64,000 nt of DNA from an uncultured Bermanella sp. (GCA_913058575.1 CAJXRF010000003.1:1-64000); one strand, 5' to 3'; positions 22,836 through 33,824 are shown, counted from the first letter of the stretch. A program made the numbers and translations. Notes: a model not told the origin generated them from the letters alone.

Positions 22836-24647
22836 TTAAATGTCGGGTGTGGTGTGTTCCTGTGGAGCACTATTCATTGAATAGGCCTCTTGGGTCTTGG
22901 TGGCGACGCCTTTTTTAAATACAGCAAAGGGCAGGCTGCGAATAATTTGCCCGTGTTCGTCTAGCGCAAGCTGGCCTGTTTTACCTTGAATGCTGCTGTA
23001 ATTCAAAACCTTAATTTGCCCAAGACGTGGATACACTTGAAAGGCATCAATGCCCAGTGCAAATAATCGGTCTAGGCTTGAATGGCTTTTAGGCCATAGG
23101 GTGTGGATATCTTTTCGCAGTGGGTCTTTATTTAAAATCCAAGGAATATCGCAAAACACAACATCTTCAAGATCGCGGTCTTTAGTGCGAGATTTTACTC
23201 CTTTGTAAATTTGGGAGGTGGCAAGCATGGGAATGTTCTTTGCGAAGTTGAAGGCCAGGGTAGGCTTAATTTGGCGTGCTTGTTTTGGTAGTGCGGCCAC
23301 AAAAATGAAGTCTACATCTTCTCGGCGCCTGGCTTGAAACTCTAAAGGCGTGCCCAGTTGCTTGCGCAATTTGCGTGCGCGCCGTTCACTATCGTTTACG
23401 GCGAATAAGTGACTGATGACTTTGTTGTAATCACCCTTGCCATCAAAGAATTGTGCTTCAATCAATTCGCCTCCTTGTGCTTGCCAGGTTTGGCTAAACC
23501 GATTGAATACGCGTTCTCCCCATGGGCCTTTTGGCATCAGGGCAACGGCTCGCTTGTATCCTTGTTGTCTGGCATAGCGGGCCATGATTTCCGCTTCATC
23601 TTCAACGGCAAGCCCAAATTGAAAGAGTTGTTCAGGGTTTTCGCGAGCATCCCTGACGCCATAGTTTAAAGCAAGTGTGGGAACGGGTAGGCGCTCCTCT
23701 TGCTGAAGGCGTTCAACGGCGGGTTTTTCCAATGGACCGATGACCAGTTCGTTGCCATCTAAAATGGCTTTCTGGTAAAGGCTCCAGAAATCTCGACTTT
23801 TGGCGGTATCGTAAATTTTAACTTCAGGAACATCAGCGCCTGCTTTTTTGGCTTGATAATAGGCTGCGAAAAAGCCATCTCTTAAGGCTTTCCCTGTGCT
23901 GGCGAATTTACCGCTTAAAGGCAGCATGAGTGCCACAAATTTAGCTTTGTTATCGACGTAATCTTCAAGCTCTTCTAACCCGCCTGGTAGTTGCTTGGCG
24001 GCTGGATGGTTGCTGTAACGGATTTGCCATTTTCTTAGGGCGCTTAATTGTCGATCTAAATCAATTTGGGTGCGCTTGATAATTAAAGCAAGGTCTAGCC
24101 AGCCCTTAAAGATAGCGGTACTGCTTTTCTGAGCAAGCGCCTCTATTTTTACGTCGCTTGCCTGCATTAAACTTGACCAGGTGGCTTCGTGATTTTTTAA
24201 ATATTCATCTTCGTCTTCCAGCGTGCCAGATAAAAACATGCGCTCGCGTGCACTGGCAATGTACTGGCCTTTTAGGTGTAACGCTGTGGCTCTTAAGAAT
24301 CCGGGTTCGTGGGGGGTGATGTTGTGTAGTTGTAAAAAATCCCCTGGGGTGACGGCATTTAATGCATTAAGTGCTTGGTCTCCTCGGCCTAGGGCGATAG
24401 ACAATTTTGCTTTTAACCACTGGTACTGAATTTGTTCTAGTTTAGAAAGCGTGAAGAACTCAGTGTCCTGTAGGCTTTCTTCTGCGTCTACCCATCTATA
24501 ATTGGCGATTAGTGCTTCAATGGCGGATAATGCGCTGTCGTCGCCAGAAGGGGTGGATTGGCTTGTTTCCACTTTGCTTGGTTGGCTAGAGCAGGCAGCG
24601 AGTATTAGTGTAAATACGAACAAAGCAACGACGCGAAAAATCAACAT
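22836..24647 (-). CDS. lpoA: LpoA, outer-membrane lipoprotein activator of PBP1A
   Basis: LpoA reaches from the outer membrane to stimulate the peptidoglycan synthase PBP1A. A lipoprotein signal is clear: LFVFTLILAAC with the lipobox L-A-A-C. The N-terminal part is helical TPR-like (EALIANYRWVDAEESL) and the C-terminal ~300 residues are a periplasmic-binding-protein fold (FVALMLPLSGKFASTGKALRDGF). 603 residues. It is divergent from rsmI with 39 bp between them, as in most relatives, so the promoters overlap. Confidence 0.93.
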   Translation of the reverse strand: MLIFRVVALFVFTLILAACSSQPSKVETSQSTPSGDDSALSAIEALIANYRWVDAEESLQDTEFFTLSKLEQIQYQWLKAKLSIALGRGDQALNALNAVTPGDFLQLHNITPHEPGFLRATALHLKGQYIASARERMFLSGTLEDEDEYLKNHEATWSSLMQASDVKIEALAQKSSTAIFKGWLDLALIIKRTQIDLDRQLSALRKWQIRYSNHPAAKQLPGGLEELEDYVDNKAKFVALMLPLSGKFASTGKALRDGFFAAYYQAKKAGADVPEVKIYDTAKSRDFWSLYQKAILDGNELVIGPLEKPAVERLQQEERLPVPTLALNYGVRDARENPEQLFQFGLAVEDEAEIMARYARQQGYKRAVALMPKGPWGERVFNRFSQTWQAQGGELIEAQFFDGKGDYNKVISHLFAVNDSERRARKLRKQLGTPLEFQARRREDVDFIFVAALPKQARQIKPTLAFNFAKNIPMLATSQIYKGVKSRTKDRDLEDVVFCDIPWILNKDPLRKDIHTLWPKSHSSLDRLFALGIDAFQVYPRLGQIKVLNYSSIQGKTGQLALDEHGQIIRSLPFAVFKKGVATKTQEAYSMNSAPQEHTTPDI

Positions 24648-24686
24648 AGTTCACTTATTTTTAACATTGAATGAAGGCTAAGTATT

Positions 24687-25529
24687 ATGCCAGACAATCA
24701 GCTCTATGTGGTGGCAACTCCCATAGGAAATTTAGCTGATATCACTACTCGCGCACACCAAGTGCTTGAGCTAGTCGACATTATCGCCGCAGAAGACACG
24801 CGTCACACCAAACGGCTACTGAATCATCTGGGTATTAATAAGCCAATGATGGCGGCTCATGATCACAATGAAGCATATGCGGCCACGTCCATTTTGGAAA
24901 AACTGAATGCTGGCTTGAATGTCGCGTTGGTCAGTGATGCCGGTACACCGCTGATAGCGGATCCTGGCTTTCATGTGACTCAAGAGGTGGCGAAAGCAGG
25001 TTTTAACATCGTGCCTGTTCCTGGCCCTTGCGCCATTATTACCGCCTTGTGTGCAGCTGCCTTACCGACCGATCGATTTATTTTTGATGGGTTTACTCCG
25101 CCTAAATCAGGGGCACGCCAGCAATTTTTTAATAGCATTAAGAATGAAGAACGTACGGTAGTAGTGTATGAGTCGCCCCATCGAATCTTGGATAGCTTGA
25201 AAGATCTAGAGGCGGTATGTGGTAGTGATAAAGAAGTGGTGTTAGGGCGAGAGCTTACCAAAACCTTTGAGACATTTTTACGTGGTACGATTAGTGAGAT
25301 TCAAGCCATGATGGAGGCTGACAGTAATCAGCTGCGGGGTGAATTTGTCATGATGATTCGTGGCGCGCCTTCTAAGAAAAAAATGGATGTATCACAAGAG
25401 GCACTGGATTTAGTTTTGTTGCTATCTGAAGAGCTGCCCTTAAAAACAGCGGCGGCATTGGCTGCAAGGTATACAGGCTTTAAAAAGAATCAGCTTTACC
25501 AGCTGGCACTTGAGAGTAAAGATAGCTGA
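24687..25529 (+). CDS. rsmI: 16S rRNA 2'-O-methyltransferase RsmI
   Basis: RsmI methylates the ribose of C1402 in 16S rRNA. The family start VVATPIGNLADITTRAHQVL, the AAEDTRHTKRLL motif and VSDAGTPLIADPGF are all seen. 280 residues, the usual length. The gene is followed by the RNase P RNA gene and is divergent from lpoA. Confidence 0.96.
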   Translation: MPDNQLYVVATPIGNLADITTRAHQVLELVDIIAAEDTRHTKRLLNHLGINKPMMAAHDHNEAYAATSILEKLNAGLNVALVSDAGTPLIADPGFHVTQEVAKAGFNIVPVPGPCAIITALCAAALPTDRFIFDGFTPPKSGARQQFFNSIKNEERTVVVYESPHRILDSLKDLEAVCGSDKEVVLGRELTKTFETFLRGTISEIQAMMEADSNQLRGEFVMMIRGAPSKKKMDVSQEALDLVLLLSEELPLKTAAALAARYTGFKKNQLYQLALESKDS

Positions 25530-25611
25530 TTTATACCACTGATCTGCGAGTTGCTAAAATGGCTGTCATTAGGCACTTGACGCCATGGCTAGTAAGCGTA
25601 TCCTTGCGCGC

Positions 25612-26032
<421 letters not shown>

Positions 26033-26038
26033 AAATTG

Positions 26039-26073
26039 AACCCGCTACTTTGCAAAAAGTAGCGGGTTTTTGC
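26039..26073 (+). terminator. Intrinsic terminator of rnpB
   Basis: ACCCGCTACTTT / AAAGTAGCGGGT with a short loop is followed by T5. It lies seven bases after the P1 3' strand. Confidence 0.9.
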
Positions 26074-26271
26074 GTATTGCGGGTGTCTGTTTGGTAGGAG
26101 AGGCTTAGGAGTTGAGTCTGGTATGTGTATTTATGAAGACTTGTCTCATGCTCTCGCTAGATGAACTACCTATTCAAGGTCTTTAATTTATCTCCCTTGT
26201 GTTATGCATAAACAGTCTAAGCCGTTAAGCCTCTGATTCGTGCCTAAAGCCTCAATTGTCTATATCTGAAC

Positions 26272-26300
26272 TTGCAAACTGGGGGTTCTGTTTCTATAGT
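26272..26300 (+). promoter_or_regulatory. Promoter of the mra/dcw cluster
   Basis: TTGCAA (26272-26277) and TATAGT (26295-26300) are 17 bp apart. Transcription would start near 26307, just upstream of the MraZ boxes. The upstream part of this gap (26074-26271) shows no gene. Confidence 0.75.
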
Positions 26301-26319
26301 GTGTAAAAGTGTTATTTTG

Positions 26320-26344
26320 TGGGTAATTGTGGGTTGTGGTGGAG
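26320..26344 (+). promoter_or_regulatory. MraZ operator: three phased TGGNN boxes
   Basis: TGGGT-AATTG-TGGGT-TGTGG-TGGAG gives three boxes at an exact 10-bp period. MraZ is known to repress its own cluster by binding three TGGGN repeats spaced by five bases. The third box here is degenerate. The location just after the start site fits repression. Confidence 0.8.
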
Positions 26345-26381
26345 ATATTTAGATTTTTTAGCGTGTGACGGGTGAATTATC

Positions 26382-26837
26382 ATGTTTCGGGGTGTGCACA
26401 ATATAAATTTGGATGCAAAGGGTCGAATGGCCGTTCCCGCCCGCTATCGTCAATTGTTGCACGAGAGCAACGATGGAGCCTTGGTTGTTACTATTGATAC
26501 AGAAGAAGCTTGTCTATTGGTGTACCCAATTAATGAATGGGAACCGATTCAGGCCAAGTTGGAAGCCCTGCCCAGTTTTAATCCTGCCGCCCGTCGAATT
26601 CAGCGTTTAATTATTGGTCATGCCACTGATATCGAGCTAGATTCCAGTGGCCGAATGCTTCTACCTGCACCCTTGCGAGAATATGCCGGTCTTGAAAAGA
26701 AGATGGTCATGATGGGGCAGGGCAATAAATTTGAATTATGGGATGAGGCGCACTGGGATGAGCGACGCCGCAGTTATTTAGAAACCATACGAGAAGAAAA
26801 CCAAATACCTGAAGAGCTAATGAGTCTCTCCTTATAA
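26382..26837 (+). CDS. mraZ: MraZ transcriptional regulator
   Basis: MraZ has two AbrB/SpoVT-like halves, each with a D-x-x-G-R motif: LDAKGRMAVP near residue 12 and LDSSGRMLLP near residue 87. It forms a ring that represses the dcw cluster from the operator just upstream. 151 residues. The start has a weak GGGTGA ribosome site. rsmH follows after 90 bp. Confidence 0.96.
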   Translation: MFRGVHNINLDAKGRMAVPARYRQLLHESNDGALVVTIDTEEACLLVYPINEWEPIQAKLEALPSFNPAARRIQRLIIGHATDIELDSSGRMLLPAPLREYAGLEKKMVMMGQGNKFELWDEAHWDERRRSYLETIREENQIPEELMSLSL

Positions 26838-26927
26838 TATGGTGCTTTATGCACAAGTGTTGGTCAGTACGCGCTATAATAGCTGACTTTTACCTCAGTC
26901 AGTTAAGATTCAGTGGATGCATTATTT

Positions 26928-27854
26928 ATGAGTGAACACATAACGGTATTGTTGCATGAAGCGGTGGATGCGCTTGTTCAAGATACCGACGGCCTGTATG
27001 TAGACTGTACCTTCGGGCGTGGTGGTCACAGCCGGCTTATTTTGGAAAAGTTATCCGAAAATGGCCGTTTAATTGGCATTGATAAAGACCCAAGAGCAAT
27101 TGCCACAGGCAAGGCTTTACAAGAAGAAGATGCGCGCTTTCAGATTAGTCATGGCTCTTTTGCTGATATGGCTCAGTGGATAAGCGATCACAGTGAAGGC
27201 AAGCCTGTTGCAGGCATATTATTAGACCTTGGGGTGAGCAGTCCTCAACTTGATGAAGCGGAGCGTGGCTTTAGCTTTATGAAGGATGGCCCTCTTGATA
27301 TGCGAATGGATACGACCTCAGGGTTAACAGCTCAGGAATGGATAGCCAGCGCAAAAGAAGAAGAAATTGCAGATGTATTTTACCTGTTTGGTGAAGAGCG
27401 CTGCAGTCGTCGCTTGGCAAAAGCCATTGTCACGCGTCGAGATGTAGAGCCATTTGAGCGCACACTTGATTTAGCTGCTGTGATTAAAGAAGCACACCCT
27501 AAATGGGAAAAAAATAAACACCCTGCTACTCGCGCCTTTCAAGGGATGAGAATCTTTTTGAATAATGAGTTAGGGGATCTTGAAAGTGGATTACAAACAG
27601 CCTTTGAGTGCTTGGATAAATCTGGGCGTTTAGTGGTCATCAGTTTCCATTCGCTGGAAGATCGAATGGTAAAACGCTTTATTCGCTTTAAAGAAAAAGG
27701 GCCTCAGTTGCCACCTGACATTCCCTTTATGGAAAAAGATTTTCCTAAAGAGCTTAAGCATATTGGTAAAGCGGTGAAAGCCAGTAAAGAAGAAGTTGAA
27801 GCGAATGTTCGTTCGCGTAGTGCCATTATGCGAATCGCTGAGAAACTAATTTAG
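26928..27854 (+). CDS. rsmH: 16S rRNA m4C1402 methyltransferase RsmH
   Basis: RsmH (MraW) adds the N4-methyl group of C1402, acting on the same base as RsmI. The SAM loop is [11 protein letters not shown] and the family motif [22 protein letters not shown] is present. The start at 26928 is preferred because the [10 protein letters not shown] core then begins where it does in relatives; an ATG at 26913 would add five residues. 308 residues. It is usual as the second gene of the dcw cluster. Confidence 0.94.
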   Translation: MSEHITVLLHEAVDALVQDTDGLYVDCTFGRGGHSRLILEKLSENGRLIGIDKDPRAIATGKALQEEDARFQISHGSFADMAQWISDHSEGKPVAGILLDLGVSSPQLDEAERGFSFMKDGPLDMRMDTTSGLTAQEWIASAKEEEIADVFYLFGEERCSRRLAKAIVTRRDVEPFERTLDLAAVIKEAHPKWEKNKHPATRAFQGMRIFLNNELGDLESGLQTAFECLDKSGRLVVISFHSLEDRMVKRFIRFKEKGPQLPPDIPFMEKDFPKELKHIGKAVKASKEEVEANVRSRSAIMRIAEKLI

Positions 27855-27867
27855 GCTAATGGAATAG

Positions 27868-28140
27868 ATGAGTAATTGGCCCATTAAACTCAGTGGCATT
27901 GTATTAATGCTAAGTGCTTTGCTGGTGGTGTACTGCAGCTTTGTTAACCGAGAGTTGGCTCATGAGTGGCAAGCATTAGGGCAAACCCATACGCAGTTAC
28001 AGGAAGAATATGGGCGTTTAATGCTTGAATACAGCACCTTGGCTGCGCCCAGTAGAATAGAAGTGATGGCTCGCAACAAACTTAAGATGGTGTTTCCGAA
28101 TAAAGATAACACTCGTGTGATTCAATTGAATAGTTACTAA
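27868..28140 (+). CDS. ftsL: Cell division protein FtsL
   Basis: A 90-residue bitopic protein of the divisome: a short cytoplasmic start, one membrane segment (LSGIVLMLSALLVVYCSFV), and a periplasmic coiled coil (ELAHEWQALGQTHTQLQEEYG) that pairs with FtsB. It bridges the FtsQ/FtsB complex to FtsWI. The gene lies 13 bp after rsmH. Assignment rests on position and topology, as the sequence is poorly conserved. Confidence 0.93.
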   Translation: MSNWPIKLSGIVLMLSALLVVYCSFVNRELAHEWQALGQTHTQLQEEYGRLMLEYSTLAAPSRIEVMARNKLKMVFPNKDNTRVIQLNSY

Positions 28141-28178
28141 AAGTGATTTTTAAAAATAAAAGCCAGGTTATTTGATCA

Positions 28179-29885
28179 ATGCCTACTAAAAACAAATATG
28201 AAAACAGTTCGAGCAGCTGGCGGCACTATACCGTCATGGTGCTCGGCTTGGCGTTGTTTTCATTATTGGTAGTGCGATTGACCCAATTGCAAGTGTTAGA
28301 AACTGACTTTTTACAAGGAGAAAGTGAAAGGCGCAGTGTGCGAGATCATAAGATTCATGCCTTTCGCGGCATGGTCGTTGATCGTAATGGTGAGCCTTTA
28401 GCTGTGAGTACACCTGTAAAAAGCATTTGGTTAAACCCTAAGCAAATAATTAAAGATGAAGTGGATGTTTCCCCGTTGGCTAAGCACTTGAATATGAGTG
28501 CTCGACAGATAAAAAATAAAGTAAATAAAAACAAAAATAAAGAGTTTATTTATTTGCAACGCCACATGAGTCCGCTCTTGGCAGGAAAAATTGAAGCATT
28601 AAAAATTCCTGGTGTGGGCGCTCAGCAAGAATCCAAACGTTTTTACCCAGCAGCTGAAGTGACAAGCCATGTGGTGGGATTTACCAACATAGATGAGCGT
28701 GGCATTGAAGGGGTTGAACTGGCTTTTGATGATTGGCTGCAAGGCACGCCTGGAAAAGGCAGAATGGTGAAAGATCGTTTGGGTCGTTTGGTTAAGGACT
28801 TAGGGGTTACAAAACCAGCATTATCGGGTAATGAGTTAACGCTGAGCATCGATCTGCGCCTTCAATATCAAGCTTATCGTGAATTAAAAGCTTCGGTACA
28901 GCAGCATGGAGCCAAAGCGGGTTCACTAATAATAGTGGATGTCAGTAGCGGTGAAATCTTAGCGCTGGTAAACCAACCAGCCTTTAATCCAAACAATCGT
29001 TCTCATTTAAATGCTGAAGCCGTTCGAAATAGATCCGTCACGGATATTTTTGAACCCGGCTCTACCGTTAAGCCTTTTGCGATAGCTGCGGCATTAAGTG
29101 CTGGACAGATATCACCTAGTACCATCATTAATACTCACCCTGGTTTTCTACGGTTAGGTAATAAAACCATTCGTGACCATCGCAATTATGGTGAACTTGA
29201 TATAGCGGGTATTTTAACTAAGTCGAGTAATGTGGGGGTCAGCAAAATTGCTTTGCAATTGGGCGGTGAAAAACTATGGGGTTTTTATCAAGACTTGGGG
29301 TTAGGAAAACCTGTTGGTTTAGGTTTACCTGGTGAGCATGGCGGCCAAGTGGCTGTTACTACGAATAATTGGAATAAACTACAAAGCGCCACGTTAGCTT
29401 ATGGATACGGATTGGCCGTCACTTCCTTACAATTAGCGCAGGCTTATCAAGTTTTAGCCAATGGTGGCGTGAAGCAGCCTTTAAGTTTAATTCATAAAAC
29501 ACCAGAGCCCGGTCAGCAAGTATTGCCCAAAAAAGTAGCTTCACAAGTATTAGATATGTTGCAAGGCGTAGTGGGAGCAAAAGGTACAGCACGTCGAGCT
29601 AAGGTGGATGGTTATCGAGTGGCGGGTAAAACTGGCACCGTTCATAAAGTAGGGCGTAACGGCTATGAAGATGAGCAGTACCTATCTTTATTTGCTGGAA
29701 TTGCACCAGTGGATAATCCCAAAATAGTGACCATCGTTGTTGTGGACGACCCTGCTGGGCGAGAGTATTACGGTGGTGAAGTGGCGGCCCCTATTTTTTC
29801 TCGGGTGACTCAGTCTAGTTTACGCTTATTAAATGTCCCCCCAACTGAAATAGAAAGTAATGCTGTTGCTGGGGGAATGTTGTGA
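28179..29885 (+). CDS. ftsI: Peptidoglycan transpeptidase FtsI (PBP3)
   Basis: PBP3 cross-links septal peptidoglycan with FtsW. After an N-terminal membrane anchor (VMVLGLALFSLLVVRL) comes the pedestal domain and then the penicillin-binding domain: S-T-V-K active site in FEPGSTVKPF, the S-S-N motif in LTKSSNVG, and K-T-G-T in AGKTGTVHK. 568 residues. The murE GTG overlaps its stop by four bases. Confidence 0.97.
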   Translation: MPTKNKYENSSSSWRHYTVMVLGLALFSLLVVRLTQLQVLETDFLQGESERRSVRDHKIHAFRGMVVDRNGEPLAVSTPVKSIWLNPKQIIKDEVDVSPLAKHLNMSARQIKNKVNKNKNKEFIYLQRHMSPLLAGKIEALKIPGVGAQQESKRFYPAAEVTSHVVGFTNIDERGIEGVELAFDDWLQGTPGKGRMVKDRLGRLVKDLGVTKPALSGNELTLSIDLRLQYQAYRELKASVQQHGAKAGSLIIVDVSSGEILALVNQPAFNPNNRSHLNAEAVRNRSVTDIFEPGSTVKPFAIAAALSAGQISPSTIINTHPGFLRLGNKTIRDHRNYGELDIAGILTKSSNVGVSKIALQLGGEKLWGFYQDLGLGKPVGLGLPGEHGGQVAVTTNNWNKLQSATLAYGYGLAVTSLQLAQAYQVLANGGVKQPLSLIHKTPEPGQQVLPKKVASQVLDMLQGVVGAKGTARRAKVDGYRVAGKTGTVHKVGRNGYEDEQYLSLFAGIAPVDNPKIVTIVVVDDPAGREYYGGEVAAPIFSRVTQSSLRLLNVPPTEIESNAVAGGML

Positions 29886-31354
29886 TAGAAGTTAATCAAG
29901 GTGCTTTTGAATTTTTAGATTCTAGGTTAAATAAAATTTCCGAAAAGCTAAAAGATATTCGTATTAAAAACCTATGCTTTGATTCGCGCGAAGTACAAGT
30001 TGAAGATGCATTTGTAGCCATGCCATCGGTGGCTGGCAATGAGGAACAATACATTAAGGTGGCCATTGAAAATGGCGCATCAATCATTTTGTCGCAGAAA
30101 AAGTTTGCTATACCAGCTAATGTTCAATTAGTTGTCATTGATGACTTAATTACCTTTATAGGAAATACCTTGCATGAGGTGTTGGGTCGGGCTTGCGATA
30201 AAATGGCAGCCATTGGTATAACGGGAACCAATGGTAAGTCTTCTATTAGTTTTTATTTGGCGCAAATTCTTAATCATTTAAAGAAGCCTTGCGCGGTAAT
30301 GGGCACATTGGGTTATGGGAACTGGCAAGCGTTGACAGAAACAGGGATGACAACCCTGCCTGTGGATAAATTACATCAGGTTTTATCGAAGCTAAGTACT
30401 GAGCAGGCTGCCATTGCCATGGAGGTATCAAGTCATGGTTTACAGCAAGGTCGTTTGGCTGGCGTTGAATTTAAAGGAGCCATATTTAGCAACCTGAGTC
30501 GAGACCACCTAGATTATCATGGCACCATGGAAGCCTATGGTTTAGCTAAGGCCGCATTATTTCAATGGCCATCTTTAGAATTTGCGATTGTTAATGTTGA
30601 TGATGAATATAGCGAAACATTAATCGAGTTAAGTTCATGCAAAAACATTATTGGCTACGGTCAGAGTGATGATGCTCATTTAAAATTTAATATCGAAGAC
30701 ATTCATAGCCAAGGAATGACGGTTAATTTCTCTTGGCAAGATCAGCAGCAATCGGTTTTGTTGCCCCTATACGGAGAATTTAACGCTTACAATGTCGCCG
30801 CCGCAGTCGCTTGTGCGATTCAGATGGATTTTGATTTTAAGTCGGTCATGCTTGCTTTAAATAGTATTAAAGCTGTACCTGGTCGGATGCAACTCATTAC
30901 ATCTGGGGGTAAACAGCCTTTAGTGCTGGTGGATTATGCTCATACTCCTGATGCCCTTCAGCAAGCGTTATTGGCAGTAAAAGCACACAGCTCAGGCAAA
31001 GTTCACCTTGTGGTAGGGTGTGGGGGCGATCGAGATCAAGGTAAGCGTACCTTAATGGGAAAAATTGCTGCGCAGTATGCTGATAATATTATTTTTACCA
31101 GTGATAATCCCCGCAGTGAATCCCCTGCACAAATTTGTATGGATATGACTCACCAGTTAGAGCCCACCCAATATACTACGCAGTTAGATCGCAAATCGGC
31201 CATCGCCAGTGCCATTTCAATGGCGAGCGCTCAAGATTTGGTGCTTGTGGCGGGTAAAGGGCATGAAAATTATCAAGAAATAAATGGTCAGCGCTTATTC
31301 TTTAGTGATGAGTTGGCCGCCCAGGAAGCATTGTTGTTGGGGAATGAAACATGA
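29882..31354 (+). CDS. murE: UDP-MurNAc-tripeptide synthetase MurE
   Basis: MurE adds the third amino acid to UDP-MurNAc-dipeptide. The ATP loop is GTNGKSS and the substrate motif FTSDNPRSE has the D-N-P-R form of enzymes that add meso-diaminopimelate. The catalytic lysine region YGLAKAALF is present. 490 residues. It starts with GTG inside the ftsI stop, so it depends on ftsI translation. It overlaps murF by four bases. Confidence 0.97.
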   Translation: MIEVNQGAFEFLDSRLNKISEKLKDIRIKNLCFDSREVQVEDAFVAMPSVAGNEEQYIKVAIENGASIILSQKKFAIPANVQLVVIDDLITFIGNTLHEVLGRACDKMAAIGITGTNGKSSISFYLAQILNHLKKPCAVMGTLGYGNWQALTETGMTTLPVDKLHQVLSKLSTEQAAIAMEVSSHGLQQGRLAGVEFKGAIFSNLSRDHLDYHGTMEAYGLAKAALFQWPSLEFAIVNVDDEYSETLIELSSCKNIIGYGQSDDAHLKFNIEDIHSQGMTVNFSWQDQQQSVLLPLYGEFNAYNVAAAVACAIQMDFDFKSVMLALNSIKAVPGRMQLITSGGKQPLVLVDYAHTPDALQQALLAVKAHSSGKVHLVVGCGGDRDQGKRTLMGKIAAQYADNIIFTSDNPRSESPAQICMDMTHQLEPTQYTTQLDRKSAIASAISMASAQDLVLVAGKGHENYQEINGQRLFFSDELAAQEALLLGNET

Positions 31355-32718
31355 TAGGTACCGTTCGATTAGCGGAAGTAGCCGAGTTTTTGTCTGCTAA
31401 ACACAGAGGGGAAAATGTTCCCTTTCAATTTGTAAGTACAGACACACGTACATTACAGCCAGGTGATTTGTTTGTGGCTTTAGTGGGCGAGCGATTTGAT
31501 GGCCATGAATACATTGAATTAGCCATCGAAAAAGGTGCTTGTGCAGTGGTTATTAGCAAGGCGATGGATGTGAGCGTGCCTTTTTTACAGGTCAAAGACA
31601 CCACGCTGGCATTAGGGCGTTTAGCGCTTTATAACCGTGAAAAATTTAAAAAAGATTTAGTGGCAGTAACCGGTAGCAGTGGTAAAACCACAGTGAAAGG
31701 CATGATGGCAACGCTGCTTCGCCAGCAAAACGAAGTATTGGTTACTCGTGGAAACTTTAATAATCATATCGGCGCACCGCTGACATTACTGCGTTTAAAT
31801 CATACTTATGATTATGCCATGTTGGAGTTGGGTGCCAGTAGTGAGGGCGAAATTGAGTACACTGCCAACCTTGCCAAACCAACCGTCGCCATTATCACCA
31901 ACGCAGGTTCTTCTCACTTAGAAGGTTTTGGTGATATAGAAACCATTGTGCGTACCAAAGGGGAAATTATTGGTGCATTACCTGAAAATGGAACCGCCAT
32001 CTTAAATTATGACAGCCCATATTTTTCGCAATGGCAAGATATGGCGGCTGAAAAACCCATTATTAGTTTTGGGTGTAATAAAGGAGCGGATGTTTTTGCA
32101 AGCGATATTCAAGTGGATCCAATTGGGTGCTGTCAGTTTACGTTGCACATAGGAAAAGAAAGTGCACCAGTACACTTACATATTTTAGGCAAGCATAACG
32201 TTTACAACGCCCTATCTTGTGCTGCCGCCTGCGTAGCCTTAAAAATGCCTTTGGCTCTTATTGTTTCAGGTCTGCAAGAATTTCAGGGAGTAGAAGGAAG
32301 GCTGATTGAAAAACCGGGCTTGCAAGGCTGCACAGTGATAGATGATACCTATAATGCCAATCCAGCTTCGGTACGCGCAGCAATTGATGTTTTAGCAAGT
32401 CGTTCAGGTCACCGGATTTTTGTTATGGGCGACATGGCTGAACTAGGGGTGGAAACACAACTGGCCCATGCTGAGATGGGGGCTTATGCTTATAAAGGTA
32501 AGATAGATGAGTTCTTTTCAATCGGCGAATTCAGCCGAGGGGCCGCAGACGCCTTTGGTGAAAATGCCCATTGGTTTGCCAGTAATGATAGTTTATTGCG
32601 TTTTTTAAAAGGCAAGCTTAAAGATAATACCACCGTGTTAGTGAAGGGATCACGCAGTGCAAAAATGGATAAAGTGGTATCTGAAATAATAATAAAAGAA
32701 AAAGAAACGGGAATATAA
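31351..32718 (+). CDS. murF: UDP-MurNAc-pentapeptide synthetase MurF
   Basis: MurF joins D-Ala-D-Ala to the tripeptide. The P-loop GSSGKTTVKGM, the FNNHIGAPLTLL motif and VIDDTYNANPASVRAAI are characteristic. 455 residues. It overlaps murE by four bases and is followed four bases later by mraY. Confidence 0.97.
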   Translation: MIGTVRLAEVAEFLSAKHRGENVPFQFVSTDTRTLQPGDLFVALVGERFDGHEYIELAIEKGACAVVISKAMDVSVPFLQVKDTTLALGRLALYNREKFKKDLVAVTGSSGKTTVKGMMATLLRQQNEVLVTRGNFNNHIGAPLTLLRLNHTYDYAMLELGASSEGEIEYTANLAKPTVAIITNAGSSHLEGFGDIETIVRTKGEIIGALPENGTAILNYDSPYFSQWQDMAAEKPIISFGCNKGADVFASDIQVDPIGCCQFTLHIGKESAPVHLHILGKHNVYNALSCAAACVALKMPLALIVSGLQEFQGVEGRLIEKPGLQGCTVIDDTYNANPASVRAAIDVLASRSGHRIFVMGDMAELGVETQLAHAEMGAYAYKGKIDEFFSIGEFSRGAADAFGENAHWFASNDSLLRFLKGKLKDNTTVLVKGSRSAKMDKVVSEIIIKEKETGI

Positions 32719-32721
32719 AAA

Positions 32722-33804
32722 ATGTTGCTTTGGTTCGGTGAATACTTACAGCAGTTCCATTCAGGGTTTGCTGTATTGAACTATCTGTCGTTGCGGGGGA
32801 TTTTAGCCACGATTACCGCTTTGCTTATTGCATTGTGGTTTGGCCCTTACTTAATTCGTAAGTTGCAAAGCAACCAAATTGGTCAATCGGTTCGAGATGA
32901 CGGCCCTAAATCTCATTTAAGTAAGGCTGGCACGCCTACAATGGGTGGAATTCTGATTCTATTTTCCATTGCCATTAGTACTTTGCTGTGGGGGGATTTA
33001 TCCAATCATTATGTTTGGGTGGTGTTATTGGTAACGCTGAGCACCGGCGTTGTAGGTTTTGTTGATGATTATAGAAAGGTAATTCAGAAAAACTCAAGGG
33101 GCTTGCCTGGTCGCTGGAAATACTTTTGGCAAAGTGTTATTGCGATTATTGCTGCGGTTTTTTTGTATATGAATGCGGCAGGCCCTGCAGAGACCACGCT
33201 TATTGTTCCATTTTTTAAAGACATTGCATTTGATTTAGGTGTTTTTTATGTGGTGCTTGCTTATTTCGTGATCGTGGGCAGCAGCAATGCGGTAAACCTA
33301 ACAGATGGTTTAGATGGCTTGGCCATACTGCCTACCGTCATGGTGGGCGGGGCTTTAGGTTTATGTGCTTATTTAGTCGGTAATGTAAATTTTTCCGAAT
33401 ACTTATTTCTTCCTTACATTGAAGGCACAGGAGAGATGGTTATTTTTTGCGGGGCTCTTGTAGGAGCAGGCATAGGTTTCTTATGGTTTAACACCTACCC
33501 CGCACAAGTATTTATGGGTGATGTGGGTTCGCTCGCGTTGGGTGCTGCTTTAGGTGTGTTGGCCGTTATTGTTCGCCAAGAAATCTTACTCTTTATTATG
33601 GGTGGTATTTTTGTCGCAGAAACAGTCAGCGTTATTTTACAAGTAGCGTCCTTTAAAATGACTGGCAAGCGAATATTTCGCATGGCACCGCTTCACCATC
33701 ACTTTGAGCTTAAGGGTTGGCCAGAGCCCCGTGTGATTGTGCGTTTTTGGATCATTACTTTAATTTTAGTGTTACTTGGCTTGGCCACTTTAAAAATCCG
33801 TTAA
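32722..33804 (+). CDS. mraY: Phospho-MurNAc-pentapeptide transferase MraY
   Basis: MraY makes lipid I by moving phospho-MurNAc-pentapeptide onto undecaprenyl phosphate. It is a ten-helix membrane protein. Conserved features are [20 protein letters not shown] (aspartate pair), [10 protein letters not shown] and the histidine motif [15 protein letters not shown]. 360 residues, the same as E. coli. Confidence 0.98.
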   Translation: MLLWFGEYLQQFHSGFAVLNYLSLRGILATITALLIALWFGPYLIRKLQSNQIGQSVRDDGPKSHLSKAGTPTMGGILILFSIAISTLLWGDLSNHYVWVVLLVTLSTGVVGFVDDYRKVIQKNSRGLPGRWKYFWQSVIAIIAAVFLYMNAAGPAETTLIVPFFKDIAFDLGVFYVVLAYFVIVGSSNAVNLTDGLDGLAILPTVMVGGALGLCAYLVGNVNFSEYLFLPYIEGTGEMVIFCGALVGAGIGFLWFNTYPAQVFMGDVGSLALGAALGVLAVIVRQEILLFIMGGIFVAETVSVILQVASFKMTGKRIFRMAPLHHHFELKGWPEPRVIVRFWIITLILVLLGLATLKIR

Positions 33805-33824
33805 TTAAAAGGTAGAAACCTAGC

